The position numbers were made by a program, and so were the translations under genes. Of a stretch of 64,000 nucleotides of DNA, positions 1 to 10,970 are shown in pieces. Under the pieces are notes generated by a model that had not been told where the DNA came from, searched no databases, and saw only the letters and a list, made by a program, of their open reading frames with translations. Position 1 is the stretch's first letter; every line of letters begins with the position of its first letter. Source of the DNA: Aporrectodea caliginosa (taxonomy: Eukaryota > Annelida > Clitellata > Crassiclitellata > Lumbricidae); contig JACEVL010000050.1 of assembly GCA_020284085.1 (NCBI GenBank), positions 62,001 through 126,000 of the forward strand, read 5' to 3'.

Positions 1-1060
1 GGCGACCAATATGGCGGCTAAAAGAGAAATGTTTATATCTGGGCTCATTGGAAGGCTTTGTAATGACAGATGAAGTACCAAATTTTATATTTCAGGGTCA
101 AGGAATCGAACTATCGCAGCGTCAATAGTGTGAAAATGTTACTATCCAAAATGGCGGCCAATATGACCGCCGAAACTCAAAAATCTGTATCTAAGCTCAT
201 AAAATTTTAATAAGCTATAATGACAAATGAAGTCTCCATTGTAATAGTTCCAAGGTCAAGGAATCGAACTATCGCATTGGCAATAGTGTGGGAATAGTAC
301 TATCCAAGATGGCGGCCAATATGACCGCCGAAAGTGCTATTCCCACACTATTCATAATGCGATAGTTCGATTCCTTAACCTTGGAACTATTACAATGGAC
401 ACTTCATTTGTCATTGTAGCTTATCCATGAGCTTAGATATACACATTTTGAGTCTCGGCCGCCATCTTGGATAGTACTATTCCCAACCTATTGGCAATGC
501 GATAGTTCGATTCCTTGACCTTGATAGTATTACAATGGACACTTCATTTGTTATTATAGCTTATCTATGAGCTTAGATATACACATTTTATGTTTCGGCG
601 GCCATATTGGCCGCCATCTTGGATAGTACTATTCCCAACCTATTGGCAATGCGATAGTTCGATTCCTTGACCTTGATAGTATTACAATGGAGACTTCATT
701 TGTCATTATAGCTTATCTATGAGCTTAGATATACACATTTTATGTTTCGGCGGCCATATTGGCCGCCATCTTGGACAGTACTATTCCCACACTATTGCCA
801 ATGCCATAGTTCGATTCATTGACCTTGAAACTATTACAATGGACACTTCATTTGTCATTGTAGCTTATTTATGAGCTTAAATATACATATTTTTGAGTTT
901 CGGCGGTCATATTGGCCGCCATCTTGGATTGTACTATTTCCACAATATTCACAATGCGATATCTCGATTCCTTGACCTTGGAAATATTGGAATCGACACC
1001 TCATTTGTCATTGTAGCTTACCTGTGAGCTGAGATATTACATATTTCTTTGGGGTAGAAA
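1..1060. repeat. Inverted array of ~152-bp tandem repeats
   Basis: Units carry a core such as ATGGCGGCCAATATGACCGCC and a second core around GCGATAGTTCGATTCCTTGA. To the right of about position 333 the units run in one orientation: the word TCCCAACC/TCCCAC recurs at 481, 633 and 785, a spacing of 152. To the left they run in the opposite orientation, so the array is a large inverted repeat centred near 333. No coding potential is visible. It could be a satellite fragment or the tandem-repeat end of a DNA transposon cut by the window edge. Confidence 0.85.
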
Positions 1061-2030
1061 ACTATCCCACTTTGGCCTCCGTGTCCCGAATCGGAGCTTC
1101 GGCCTCCGAAGGTTAACAGTACAGATATTTCTAATTTCTTAGTAGGCGTTGTATTTTTATGCTTCGACATTTCGCAATTATTCATGATCAAAATGGAATG
1201 TTCGTAGCACTCAATTCATCGGACAAAATGCGCATTCAGTGGAAATGAAAACAGAATCAATGAAAGATTTCAAGCAAAAATATACTAAAACCGTAAAAAA
1301 TAAAACAAATGTGTACTGTTAACAATCCCGCATTACAATATAGTTTTTCGTTTCCTTTCATTGATACATATTGCATAAGCACCTCCTTACGTCGGGCTGT
1401 AAGCCTGCTGCGTTATGTCGTTAAATCTGCTATGACTCGACCTTTAGCTGTCAACCATCTTACATTATATGTTCATCATCAATAATTAATTATTGTTGTT
1501 AGTTCATTGTACACGTAATCGGTTAACTTCACAACTCATCGCTGCACACTGCGAGCGCCAAGAAGAAGAAACAGCGCCTCTGAACTCTGAAGAAGATCAA
1601 CATACTCAGAAGATTAGCGTCAATACTTCAGTCGCTAAGGGGAAGAGAGATGGACAGCCGCGGGTGGAAGCTAAGTAACCGATGGCTTCACAAACATAGA
1701 AAGTCTTGAATTGTCGCTTCAAGGATGAGACCATGCAAATAAAAGATAGCCAAAGGTTATTCTCATTCACTCAAGCAGCGTACCGTTGCACATATTAAGG
1801 TAAATGTTAAAGTTATGAACAGGTTTGATGATTGTCAAGCCAGATCTATTATTTCACCTTTACACCGACAGCCCAGCATCTCGAAGAAAAAACACGACAA
1901 AGTATTCAATGCTTGATTAATATATTTTGCAAAACAATGCGCACACTGTCAACAAACGTCCGTTTTAGACCATAATAATTTTCTAATCAACAACTCGCAG
2001 ATGATGTAGACGCAATACTTAGTAATTACG
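1061..2030. other. Intergenic; left part of segmental duplication
   Basis: No gene is recognised. From about 1490 to 1850 the sequence matches 27720–28100, with indels. From about 1880 to 2030 it matches 22450–22600 and 29990–30130. The transmembrane-type exon present at 21531 and 28390 in the other two copies is missing here, as though deleted near 1850–1880. The small ORF at 1493–1678 is disrupted in the 27.7 kb copy, so I do not regard it as a gene. Confidence 0.55.
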
Positions 2031-2088
2031 CGGTGTTGATAGACTGGAGAAGTCGTTCTTATTCACCGTGTTATATCTTCGGAATTGG

Positions 2089-2302
2089 CTACAGACGCGA
2101 CAGAGCTATTAGCCTACTTTGGCAATACCAAGATAAGTCCTTCAGGTCTATAGGAGGCAAGCAAGCGGAATTCGGACAGCAGTTCTGTATCCAGCATTCT
2201 TCATTTACAGCAAGACAAGATGACACTGGTCCATTTTGAAACTCGGAAACATAATCATTGGAGTTAACAAAGCCTTTTGCCTTCATCCTCCTTTCATTTA
2301 TC
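2089..2302 (-). CDS. Cysteine-rich (knottin-like) peptide, main exon, copy 1
   Basis: On the − strand, an acceptor (TTTTGGTTGTAG) precedes an open exon ending in TAG at 2089. Its cysteines are spaced C-x6-C-x4-CC-x4-C-x12-C, the spacing typical of an inhibitor cystine knot, where three disulfides lock a small secreted peptide. The frame upstream of the acceptor is closed by TAA, which fixes the exon start. Two paralogous exons at 22864 and 30383 keep the cysteines while other residues vary. The matching signal-peptide exon is probably at 4331–4256, but it ends in phase 1 and this exon needs phase 2, so at least one intervening exon is unidentified. Knottin folds serve as protease inhibitors, antimicrobials, hormones or channel ligands, and no role can be assigned here. 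Confidence 0.6.
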
Positions 2303-3570
2303 CTACAACCAAAATCATGCAATTAAAATTTGATTTTCTGATAATAAAAACAATTAGCGTTAGACCTAACCATGCAGGCGTAACTATCACAGAGCCCTTC
2401 TTTTCAGTATACGGGTCCAATGATAATGAGGGTCGCAAATGGGAATATGGACCCCGTATATTGACTGTAGCCTATAATCGCACTTCCTCGCAGAGCGGCA
2501 GTTTGACGCGATTGATAGCTTGTGCGATTTGGAGCAATTAAGAGCCACATTTTTTCATGCCCATTGCCCATTCAAAAATCCATCCTTTTGGGTTCACTTA
2601 TGAGTAGGCATAGTGAGTCTGGCGTACTAACGCAAACGTGTCCTCACCGATGTCATATTTACCTTCTACCATCAGACAAAGCTAATAAAAATATTCTTAA
2701 AGAAATTTTAAACAGAGTTAGCAAGGTATCTACAGAGATATTGATAGCAGGTACTCTACCCAGACAAACACGATCGTTGACTCGTTGTGAAAATGGTTCG
2801 GAGCAATGGTCCTTTGCGATTCTACCCCTATTCACATATGGAACTAGTATGGACCCATTAAACGCTTATGCAAATGCTGTCAGGAATTATGGTTCTTCTG
2901 AACGGTACCGTATGGATCACAATTTTTTCCACTTTTCAGAGACCAAACCACGCTATAAGAGTATCGAGTATCGTGCATCCAAATCGCGTCTATAAGATTA
3001 ATAGTCGAGAAAACGGCATCTATAGGGTGCTTTCTGTTAGAAATTATGCATCACCTTAATTTTCAACCAGACTGAATGGGCTTGGCCTGAAATTTATTGT
3101 TATGCCAGCCTTCGATTTAGTTGCAACTTAGAGGGCTTAGGCGCGTGTTTTAATGTATGCAATCGTCTGAGTATTTAGAGAATGCCTTTTAAAACATTTG
3201 TGTGTGATGTTTAAGAAAAATATTTGGTCTCATCTGTCAAATAGTTAACACTTCGTTTTCTACATTAACACTAGTGACTACCATAACTGAGGGCGAGTAG
3301 GCTATAGATATATTTTATTGTGATAAACCTTTCTGCCTTCACCAAGTACAGGCCCCTCTTTTTCTTTTCGTTGTTTGATTTCATAAATTGTTCTGTATTT
3401 GATTCGACCGAATATTCTTTGTCAACCTCGTCAGCTATAATGTAACAGAAAATCGTTTTTCATCTGCATCCATTCACCATCTAGAGAATGATTATAAGAA
3501 CACAACGCTTGAAAGTATGATTTTCCGTTTTACTTTAACATGTCATCTAATTTCCAACACCACCAGGTAA
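2303..3570. other. Intron/flank of peptide gene copy 1
   Basis: On the − strand this lies upstream of the cysteine exon, within the presumed intron. It is conserved with 30400–30910 and 36186–36900, and the join in that copy is interrupted by a LINE. The empty target site of that LINE falls at 2840/2841. The ORF at 2522–2995 crosses this boundary and is not conserved in frame, so I treat it as chance. Confidence 0.6.
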
Positions 3571-3579
3571 CCAAGTAGG

Positions 3580-3875
3580 CTAGACCTCTTTGTTCTCCGT
3601 ATCAGGACTGCCATGGCTCAATCCAGGTCCTTCGCCTGCATAGGAGGTGGAGGCAGTCCATTCCACAGAGAAGGACCTTCTCTGTGGAATGGAATTCCTC
3701 CACTAGTCCGCTACGCCATCCATTCTGGTAGTCTCTCCTCATCTTTTTCTAAACTAAAATCCTGCCTTTTCCCTCGGGGTTGCTCGCACTGGGAAGCGCT
3801 TCTGAAATGCTTCTGCTGAGAGAAGCGCTTTATAAATGGCCAAATACAATACACAGTACAATACAATATACGACA
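3580..3875 (+). mobile_element. CR1/L2-like LINE, 3' fragment with (CAATA)n tail
   Basis: The + strand encodes a short stretch resembling the C-terminus of L2/CR1 ORF2, including PSLWNGIPPL and SFSKLKSCLF. It is followed by the conserved LINE end GAAGCGCTTTATAAAT and a degenerate CAATA repeat. The block is not evident at the homologous position of copy 3. It also contains an exact 18-bp inverted repeat at 3657–3693. Confidence 0.75.
3657..3693. repeat. Perfect 18-bp inverted repeat
   Basis: The arm TCCATTCCACAGAGAAGG is followed by one A and then its exact reverse complement, lying across the LINE coding remnant. The second arm is in the expected reading (PSLWNG), so the first arm looks like a templated inverted copy. 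Confidence 0.9.
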
Positions 3876-3939
3876 TGAGTAATAAATGGCTTCTCCTCTG
3901 TATTACTCCCTATAGCATGTTTCCAAGCAACTGGATCTT

Positions 3940-4140
3940 CTGCCTTCTAAATTAACTCTGGACAGCGCATATTTGTTATGTAAACCGTGTAAAAATCTGA
4001 ATTCATGCAATTACAGTCATATGAATCAATTTTTCCACATGCAGCCAGTTGCAGCACGGTGAGACCTGGAAGGTAGCATTTCTGAAACGGTAGAAGCAGA
4101 TGACATGAATAAGGGAATTGCGAAATACTTTTCGACAAAG
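3940..4140 (-). other. Conserved block 3' of signal-peptide exon, copy 1
   Basis: The − strand matches about 38300–38440. In this copy it contains a good acceptor-like tract, TTCTACCGTTTCAG, and an open frame with several cysteines (AACGKIDSYDCNC). The homologous frame in copy 3 differs and uses another acceptor-like site. It is a candidate middle exon of the peptide gene, but phases from the signal exon do not fit cleanly, so this stays tentative. Confidence 0.3.
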
Positions 4141-4255
4141 GCTCAGTGTTGAATATTTTATTTAGTAATTACAATAATATTATTATTACGTTTTGATTCC
4201 AAATTAAACCAATAAAACTACAGAAACCATCTACTATATTTCGACCTGTGCTTAC

Positions 4256-4331
4256 ATTTCGGCAATGTTGCTGAATACGCACATTCTGTCACCAGAATGC
4301 AGATCAGAAGCCAAAAGCAAAGAGTCTTCAT
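4256..4331 (-). CDS. Signal-peptide exon, secreted peptide gene copy 1
   Basis: On the − strand an ATG at 4331 opens a 25-codon exon starting MKTLCFWLLICILVTEC, a classic secretory leader with a basic start and hydrophobic core. It ends in a consensus donor (T|GTAAGC), leaving phase 1. The exon is 76 nt, exactly the length of the paralogue at 38598–38523, whose leader begins MKTLRFWLLICIV. It is too short for a usual ORF screen. It lies about 2 kb upstream, in − orientation, of the cysteine exon at 2302, and is most simply exon 1 of that gene. The linkage is inferred from order and paralogy, not from a transcript. Confidence 0.7.
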
Positions 4332-4399
4332 TTCTACGTTGGAAATAAACCAGTTTTCTTACTGAAACATAAAATTTGACCAGATTATTGCTCTTTTAA

Positions 4400-5910
4400 G
4401 AGCATTTACACGTATAAACTGTAATTGCTAAAGCTAAATGGAAAGGTTGTCTTCTATGTATCTGGTAGTTCTTGAAGATTTTTTGCTGTTTTCTGCCGAC
4501 TGATGAGCAGCTAGCCGATCTGTACTGGGCACAAGTGATTCTTCCTCTTTTATTTTCACGCTATAGTCATGAATTTCTTTTTTTAAGTTCCGCGTGCATT
4601 CTTTCAAAAAACCATTCAAAATAATTACATTTCCATCATCTAGCCTACCTCTACCTGTTCGGATGACATAAGTATCTGCTTGAATCCATTATCGAAAATG
4701 AGTTTCATATCTGTTTGATATCGTCTGACTGTTCGTGAATATCTGCAGAGATTCCCACTGTCTGAATATCTATCTATTTACTTTATTCGTATCTTTTAAG
4801 TACTTCTGAGTATCTGATTCGACGATTACCTTGGAAACTTTAAAGTATAGGATCTGAAGGAGACAATCTCAACACTAGCCAAGCTGCTGACACATAGAGA
4901 GCCCTAATCTAAAATAAACGCTCAAATTTCTTTTAAATCCACTTAATATTTTCTAATCTATAAAACGAAAATAAAGAATCACAATCATAGCTTATAGTCC
5001 AATAATGTTGAGAAAGTAGAGAAGCTTACGAGACTTCTCATCTATAGTTTCTACATCAAGGAAGAAATGAAAAAACATATGAGCTTTTCTTACCAGTTGA
5101 AGTCGAGTGTCTGAGTCCACTTGCAAGGAACTCTTCGATGTTGAAACGTTCAACGTTCGCGTCTTTTATAGGAAGAAATCCGCCCAAGATTTTGCCACGT
5201 ATTGGCCTATACCATACGTGGCAAATGCCTATAGGCGGATTTGAACATGTGCTATCTGCTCGTGCTTGTATGATGTCGTCAATATTTTTTTGTCGTGAAT
5301 GCAGAACACAGATCTTATCAACAAGTTCTACGGCTTTGTTTGTATCTAGTGACACTGTGTATAATAGTTACTAATTTCTTCAGTTCAGAATGCACCAAAA
5401 TACAGTTGATATCAAGATGTTCTATGACTTGTTTATATTTAAAGACACATGTGTGTAACCTAACGTAGGCTTAATTGTCTTTCATAGTAAAAGAAACAGA
5501 GAATACAGATTTTATCTAGATTGTTCTATGGCTTTGTTTTTCGGAAAAGGAATGCACGTGTGCGTAACCTGAACTAAACATCTCTCTTTCTAGGAAAAAC
5601 AACGACAATTTTCTGATAAAATTATTCTACTCAAGTGCTCACAGTCTTGGCCTGTCAAATTAAAATATTACGCATTTGTAAACAGCATCATATTTCACCC
5701 ACGAACCAAATGCAGCAGTAAAATAGTAAATCCTAAAGTTAAGAGAAACATTTGACTGAAAGTCATAAAACTAGAGATTAACTTTTCAGCCTAAATTGCT
5801 TGTTTTCGAAAACACTATCAGGAATGAGTCCGAGATTCGTGAAGTTAGTTAATGTTTGCTGCCTCATGAATTCTACACAAGTTTATAGCAACATAATTTT
5901 TCAATAAGGC
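4400..5910 (-). promoter_or_regulatory. Conserved upstream region of peptide gene copy 1
   Basis: This region immediately upstream (− strand) of the signal exon is conserved in two other places: about 23480–23935 and 38700–39760 with 42790–43170. Open frames at 4434–4619 and 5056–5355 are not maintained in the paralogues (frameshifts and stops), so I read it as promoter/5'UTR. A word around AACAAAGCCATAGAACA recurs in degenerate form between 5330 and 5550 and at 39540–39680. I see no clear TATA box. Confidence 0.45.
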
Positions 5911-5919
5911 AACATTCAT

Positions 5920-6300
5920 CGTAATCGTAATCGTAAACTCGATATTTCTGGAGCGCCCACAAAAGCGAAGTCGCGGGAACCAGCTTATTCACAGGCGCTT
6001 TATAAAAACAGAATCGATAGGCAGGGGGTCAAAATCCAGTCAGGCAGGCAGACAGTCAGACGGCTAAGGTGGATGATGCTTAGAGTTGAAATGGCGAGGG
6101 AGGTGAGGGGAAGAGAAGGAATGGGGATAGGATTTGTGAAAAACCAGTGTTTTCAGTTTTGAGTGGAAGACCTGTGGAGAGACAGCAAGTTAGAGGTGAG
6201 GTTTTGGTGAGTTCGTAGGATGGATCGGATAGCCTATTTGTCGTAGCACAGGCGGGAGTTTGTTCCAAAGAGGCGGTACAGCTATCATGCACTTTATCTT
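5920..6300 (-). mobile_element. L2/CR1-like LINE 3' fragment
   Basis: The − strand encodes a typical LINE C-terminus (IAVPPLWNKLPPVLRQ, with frame breaks) and ends in a TTTACGATTACGATTACGAT simple tail. The homologous position at 43220–43240 lacks it, with flanking words GCAACATTC and CTTGCCAG joined. So it inserted into copy 1 after the duplication, or was lost from copy 3. A related fragment lies at 37320–37795. Confidence 0.7.
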
Positions 6301-6939
6301 GCCAGAATGCCAACGTACTGCACAGATAGGACTCGTATTCACACACGGGACCCATCGAACGCCGATGGATATGCTGGCATGATAGGAAGTTTTAGAAACA
6401 CAAAAACTAAAACAATCTCCATTAACTGAAAACTTCAATGGTAATAGTTGCAGAGCTATGGACTGTAGATTTGCACTTAGGATTGCATTAATTAATTGAC
6501 GAGGTTTAACATGATAATTTTGACGATGCGTAGAGCAGTTCGAAATTTTCTCAGTTTCTAGAATCGGTAATATGAAAAGTATGGTCTCACTACTTGAGAC
6601 CTTACAACTGAAAGAAACCTGAAGTAGGCCTATATTCCCAACAATTAAAACAATGTGGGCCTATCTCTGCATTGATTAACACGAAATGTTGAAGCTATGA
6701 TCAGGTATGATGTCGATTTGAACTTCACTGTTGAAGGCGACATTACGTACGCATTTGTCAGCTTCAACACATTCAGCTGAATCCAGCAAATGGTTTGTGA
6801 TGGCTTCTTAAGACCAGAAGTTGTATCTTGCTAACTTCCTGCTAACTTGCCAGATGACAGGTTAACTATTTAAATAGATCTATGGAGAAGATTTAAATAT
6901 TTTGATGATATTTTAAAGTGTCGAGCGGACTACAAAAGT

Positions 6940-7190
6940 AAGTCGGCAATGGAAGCACAGAAAAGAGCAGGAGATGACGAAGCGTCTCTCCGAATCAATC
7001 AAGACATGTCCTACAATAACGCTCAAATAATGCTGAACACAACCACCGATGGACAATACGATTTACACATAACGAGCGCAGAGAGACCTGACGCTGGATC
7101 CTAGGCTACATTTGCATCACAACGAAGAAATCGGAAGTGGGCAATGGATCATTGAGAAGCTACGAGGTAATTCTTAGTAGGATTTGAAAC
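6940..7190 (+). pseudogene. Truncated V-like Ig exon relic (IgR-D)
   Basis: The + strand aligns with the C-terminal two thirds of the Ig1 exons of IgR-A, B and C: AGGAGATGACGAAGCGTCTCTC, the NTT…GQYDLHI strand and the PDAGS turn. The region before the first conserved cysteine is unrelated. A five-base insertion (TAGGC) at the YxC motif creates a stop and frameshift. The splice donor that follows Ig1 in the intact genes (GGTAAGTG) is degraded here. No signal exon, Ig2 or Ig3 follows, so this is a dead fragment. It is head to head with peptide gene copy 1. Confidence 0.8.
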
Positions 7191-8650
7191 TAAAGAGAGC
7201 AACGTTTCTTATTTCTACGTCACGGGGCTAAATATGCAAATCTGGTGCATTCGTCATGAAACCACGACGCCGCCCTGAAAAACTACGCTTGCTAATGGAA
7301 CACTAAAATTCGAGAATAAGAGTGCGAGCTCATCGAGGTAATAGAAGAACGGCCGAGGTTCGTCTACTATTATATTTAGCTCGGGAACAAATGACTAACG
7401 ACTCACTTTAAATTCCGCTATAAGGACATTTTTAATTTCCACGTGATCCTTTGTTCAAACTCGTTAAAATCTGGGCCAAACCCGTATTCTAGCAGCCTAT
7501 GACGAGATCCGACAATTTCTAATCAGAAGCAGAGAGACCACGCTTTGAGTTTTTCCCAAGATCTCGGGAGGTCGGGGGTCGTCATGAGATCTGGGTGTTT
7601 GCATAGCAATCTTGGAATTTTTTCTAAGGTCTGCAGACTAGTTTTTACCGTACTTTCCAACAGAGGCAGCGAATCAGATTAGAAAAAACTCGCGCAATGG
7701 GTTGGTCTGAAAGATGTTTATTATTATTTTAACTTGTAAACATCGTAATTTTGTAATTCAAGTTATGCTCCGGATTTATTTGCCCGTTCTAAGCGCCGCT
7801 TTTTTGGTAACAATTGTGATAGTTAAAACGTATTTCATATTTCATCCCAACTTTTTAATTTTCAGTCACTTGGAATTTTTTTTACACTTTTGGCCAATCT
7901 TGGGATTTCTCTGTCAAGAGTTTAATTGAGATTTCAGAAAATGGATAGTGGTCGCACTGATCAAAAGTTGCCGCGGGCGAATTTCTAGATCAACACAACT
8001 AAAAGCTAGCAAATTCGTTCTGATCCGGATTTCGATCTCAACGCAACGCAATTTTCATACGACACATGAATTCTGTGAATTTGTCGAGGTGCGCCATTGC
8101 TGAAAATAATATTGAAGCGCCGTCGAAGCAAAACTCACATAACACAAACTTAGCTAGACGAATCAACTTGGATTTCTTGATACCTATTCTGGATGTTCAT
8201 TCCACAAGCTATATGAACGACGCTATATCAGTATTGTCCTATCTAGGCGTGTTTCTTCTGTTTCTTCTTGAGAATAAAATAATGTTACAGTAGGCCTATA
8301 CATGGAACAGTTGGAACACAGTAACATTAGGTTATTTCTAATATGGAATGAATTCTGTGTTATAATAATCAATTAATTAAATTAATTGGCACAGGCCTGT
8401 GTCTGCATACTCGGAAGCAGTATCTTTTTTATTTGAAGAAGAATAAATTCTCTATCTGAACATATTTTCACATGCGGAGTCGGTGCACAACACTCGGCCT
8501 CAGACAAGCTTTGGTGTTTTGGTGCAAGCAGAGGAATAAAGTAATTGCATTTGGTGGAATTTTCGCCGCAATTATTTGTCGAGTCCATTTTTCACTTATG
8601 CGTGTGTCCTGTATATTTGTGCATGCAATTCAGAATAGGTAAACACGCGC
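7191..8650. other. No recognisable gene
   Basis: This AT-rich stretch separates the Ig relic from the IgR-A upstream region. Short ORFs at 7714–7929 and 8066–8293 have no recognisable motif or paralogue. I see no element boundaries. Confidence 0.4.
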
Positions 8651-8699
8651 TGTGTATTATTTACCGACTTCTTTATTAACTGATCTGACCTTATAGCCT

Positions 8700-9589
8700 A
8701 CGTATCTACTGCCGCTGGGACCTGCAGGTCATTCGATAATTAATTTAGACCTGTAGAATGCTAGTCATTAGGTAAGCCGACCATTAAATTTATAGGGCGA
8801 GGTAATACTATCGGCCTAAGCAGTCACATCCGGGACCGGGAGGCTCTATACAGTCTACAGCTGACAATTAAAGCGAGGCGAGTAGTAAAAGTTACCAACA
8901 GTAAGCCTAAATGGGATAGTTCATGGGCTGTTTATAACAGTTATTTCAGTAGCATGAACCCTGAACAAGACCTTCCACCAAATCCGTAATTATGAGCTTT
9001 TGAGTTAAATGGATCAGTAAACTTCTGATTGATGCATCGTATACGACATAAGAGCTGTTCAGTTACAATTGTAATGACAATGAACATTCACAGTAATTAA
9101 TTACTAGAACTGGTGTATCTCGACTTGACAAAGTCTGCGGGATATCGCGATATGAAGACACCATTCAGAAGACGACCACAGAGTCGAAAATTATTGGATG
9201 CCCTTCCTCGTCGATTTAAGTTAGTGGAGTTCAATGCGCAGAACTTGTGTATTACATTGTACACGATCAAATTGAACCGATCGGTTAGACCGGAGGATGC
9301 CCACTTATTGTCCTAGTTTCACTATTATTAAAGAGAAACAGGAAACTGTACTGCATTCTGGCTACAGGCGCGATAATAACTTGCAGTAGTTGCCTACATG
9401 TAGCTGACTTAGGCGAAGTGCTTGCAAAGCAAACTTGCAGTTCCCGTTATAGTCGATCTTGCAACGTCACAGGCATATTTTTTACGAAGTCGATAGTAGG
9501 CCTACATTTTTAATTAAAGTAAATGTCAGAATTTCACCTTGTAAACTTAATAAACTTATGTTCTAATGAACAAGTCACCAAAACACGAA
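8700..9589 (+). promoter_or_regulatory. IgR-A upstream region, shared with B and C
   Basis: Words such as ACTGCCGCTGGGACCTGCAG (8709), GCCTTTCTCG-like LINE-free DNA and the tract ending in AACTTAATAAA before the start codon recur upstream of IgR-B (46640–47456) and IgR-C (55140–56579). Conservation spans about 0.9 kb, suggesting that promoters were duplicated with the genes. The IgR-C copy is interrupted by a LINE at 55652–56283. Confidence 0.5.
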
Positions 9590-9641
9590 ATGTCTGTCGT
9601 TAAGTGGTTTTTCGCAATGGCATTATTTCTGCCAGCTTGTG
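9590..9641 (+). CDS. IgR-A exon 1, signal peptide
   Basis: The ATG at 9590 begins MSVVKWFFAMALFLPAC, a short hydrophobic leader, and the exon ends G|GTAAGG in phase 1. Equivalent 52-nt exons start IgR-B (47457) and IgR-C (56580), which supports this start. It is too short to appear as an ORF. Confidence 0.8.
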
Positions 9642-9890
9642 GTAAGGGCTCTGCCGTCTGACTGTTCATACCGGTATATTATGTGCGATTAGCAGTTGGT
9701 TATTAAAGAATATACTTACTGCCTTACTTATAAATTATACCGTTGATTGCGTAATGTATTGTACTGGAATGTGGGATGTTACATACCTGAGAATGTTTAA
9801 CATGCCCGAGAACAAGATGTTTGCATCGTCGGTGGTAAACCTATAAGGGCATACTGTGACAGCCGGTCACTTCGCTAATTAGCTAGTAGG

Positions 9891-10404
9891 CAGAGATGGG
9901 TAACTAACTCACTAGATTCTAATCAGTTAGGCAATCGATTAGACAAAGAGCTAATTATAATTCTAATTAGTTAGCTGTCGCCCTGATGCTAGTTCTAATT
10001 CTAATGGATTAGCAATTTTTTTAGCTAATTCCAATCGTAATTTTAGATTAGATCAACTTTTCTCTGTATGCTTCTCACAATGGTTGAATTTGCTGCAGCG
10101 CTCTTTAATGGTATTGAGATAAAAGTGGTATCAGAAGGAAGAGCAGACAATTAATAGGGAAGTGCAAAAGATGCAGTAAAATTATCAATGCTTATTGGAA
10201 GGCAGCTCACGCATCGTCAAACATCGTCAGTCACGTTAAGATGAAGTTCAAGTTTACAAACTAATTCTGGACCGACTCCATGGCGCTTCATTTTATTCTG
10301 ATTGCTAATTGATTACCTGCTGCTAATTCTAATTCTAATTTATTAGCTAAAAGATTTCGCTAATTCTAATCGATTAGCAATTTAACTAATCATCCCCATC
10401 TCTG
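9891..10404. mobile_element. hAT-like MITE in IgR-A intron 1
   Basis: Terminal inverted repeats begin CAGAGATGGG and end CCCCATCTCTG, with an AT-rich interior of repeated CTAATTCTAAT/CTAATCGATTAG words. The flanking octamers CTAGTAGG and TTAGTAAG match at 6 of 8 positions, an aged 8-bp target duplication. There is no coding sequence. Confidence 0.75.
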
Positions 10405-10670
10405 TTAGTAAGTACCAAATTGGTTAATTAGTTATTTCAGTAGTTGGCTAATTATCTTTGTCAAGTCGTTGTGTCCAAATGCTCATCAGTTATTTATTAA
10501 TCAAAGCTCAGATATCGAGAAAAGTCGCAAGTGACGACTCGTATTGTGGCAGTTTTTAGGGGTTGCCCTCCCTGGAAGTGGGACTGGCTTGCTTTGTCAC
10601 TGTGCCTATGTGTGTGTCCCTTGCTTGACACTGTGTCTGTATGTGTGTGTCCCTTGCTTGACACTGTGTC

Positions 10671-10953
10671 TGTATTTCATTTCATTTCAGATATTTATAT
10701 AGCGCCCCTTCAAGATTTCTACTCAGAGGCGCTCCCGACTACAGCGCGGACACTGAATCGGAGTTTCACGCCGAAGCGCATGAGCAATTGCAAGTGAAGG
10801 ACTTGCCCAGGGTCCCTACGCGGTGGCTTGAGGTGGATTCGAACCCGCAACCCTCCGGCTGCAAGGCACCAAATATACCCCTGGAGGTGGATTCGAACCT
10901 GCAACCCTCCGGCTGCAAGGCACCGAACATACCTCTACACCACCGCGCCCCAC
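10671..10953 (-). mobile_element. tRNA-derived SINE with LINE-type tail
   Basis: On the − strand a tRNA-like head contains an A box (GTGGTGTAGAGG) and a B box (GGTTCGAATCC) near 10890. A second B-box copy near 10835 shows an internal duplication of about 53 bp. The 3' end, AGGCGCTATATAAATATCTG plus AAATG repeats, matches the 3' end of the local CR1/L2-like LINEs. This suggests trans-mobilisation by that LINE. Confidence 0.8.
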
Positions 10954-10970
10954 ATGTGTGTGTCCTGCTT

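Larger units (their letters stand above)
1490..7190. repeat. Segmental duplication, copy 1
   Basis: This block is collinear with about 27700–43830 and, in part, with 21460–23940. Shared landmarks in order are the cysteine-rich peptide exon, its 3' flank (2870–3520 against 36240–36900), the signal-peptide exon (4331 against 38598), its upstream region (4430–5900 against 38700–39760 and 42790–43170), and the relic Ig exon (6940 against 43540). Copy 1 is compact. The larger copy 3 is explained mainly by LINE and MULE insertions. Confidence 0.85.

Noticed and set aside
2522..2995. A 157-residue ORF
   Set aside because: It is not conserved in frame in the duplicated copy and spans the LINE target site; probably chance in duplicated non-coding DNA.
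4434..4619. A 61-residue − strand peptide with paralogue at 23383–23622
   Set aside because: It lies upstream of the signal exon, and the copy at 38700–38880 has frameshifts and stops, so it is more likely UTR or promoter.
5056..5355. A 99-residue − strand protein, with a longer relative at 39402–39680
   Set aside because: It starts at GTG, its paralogue has different frame structure, and both consist of degenerate repeats of one word upstream of the peptide gene.
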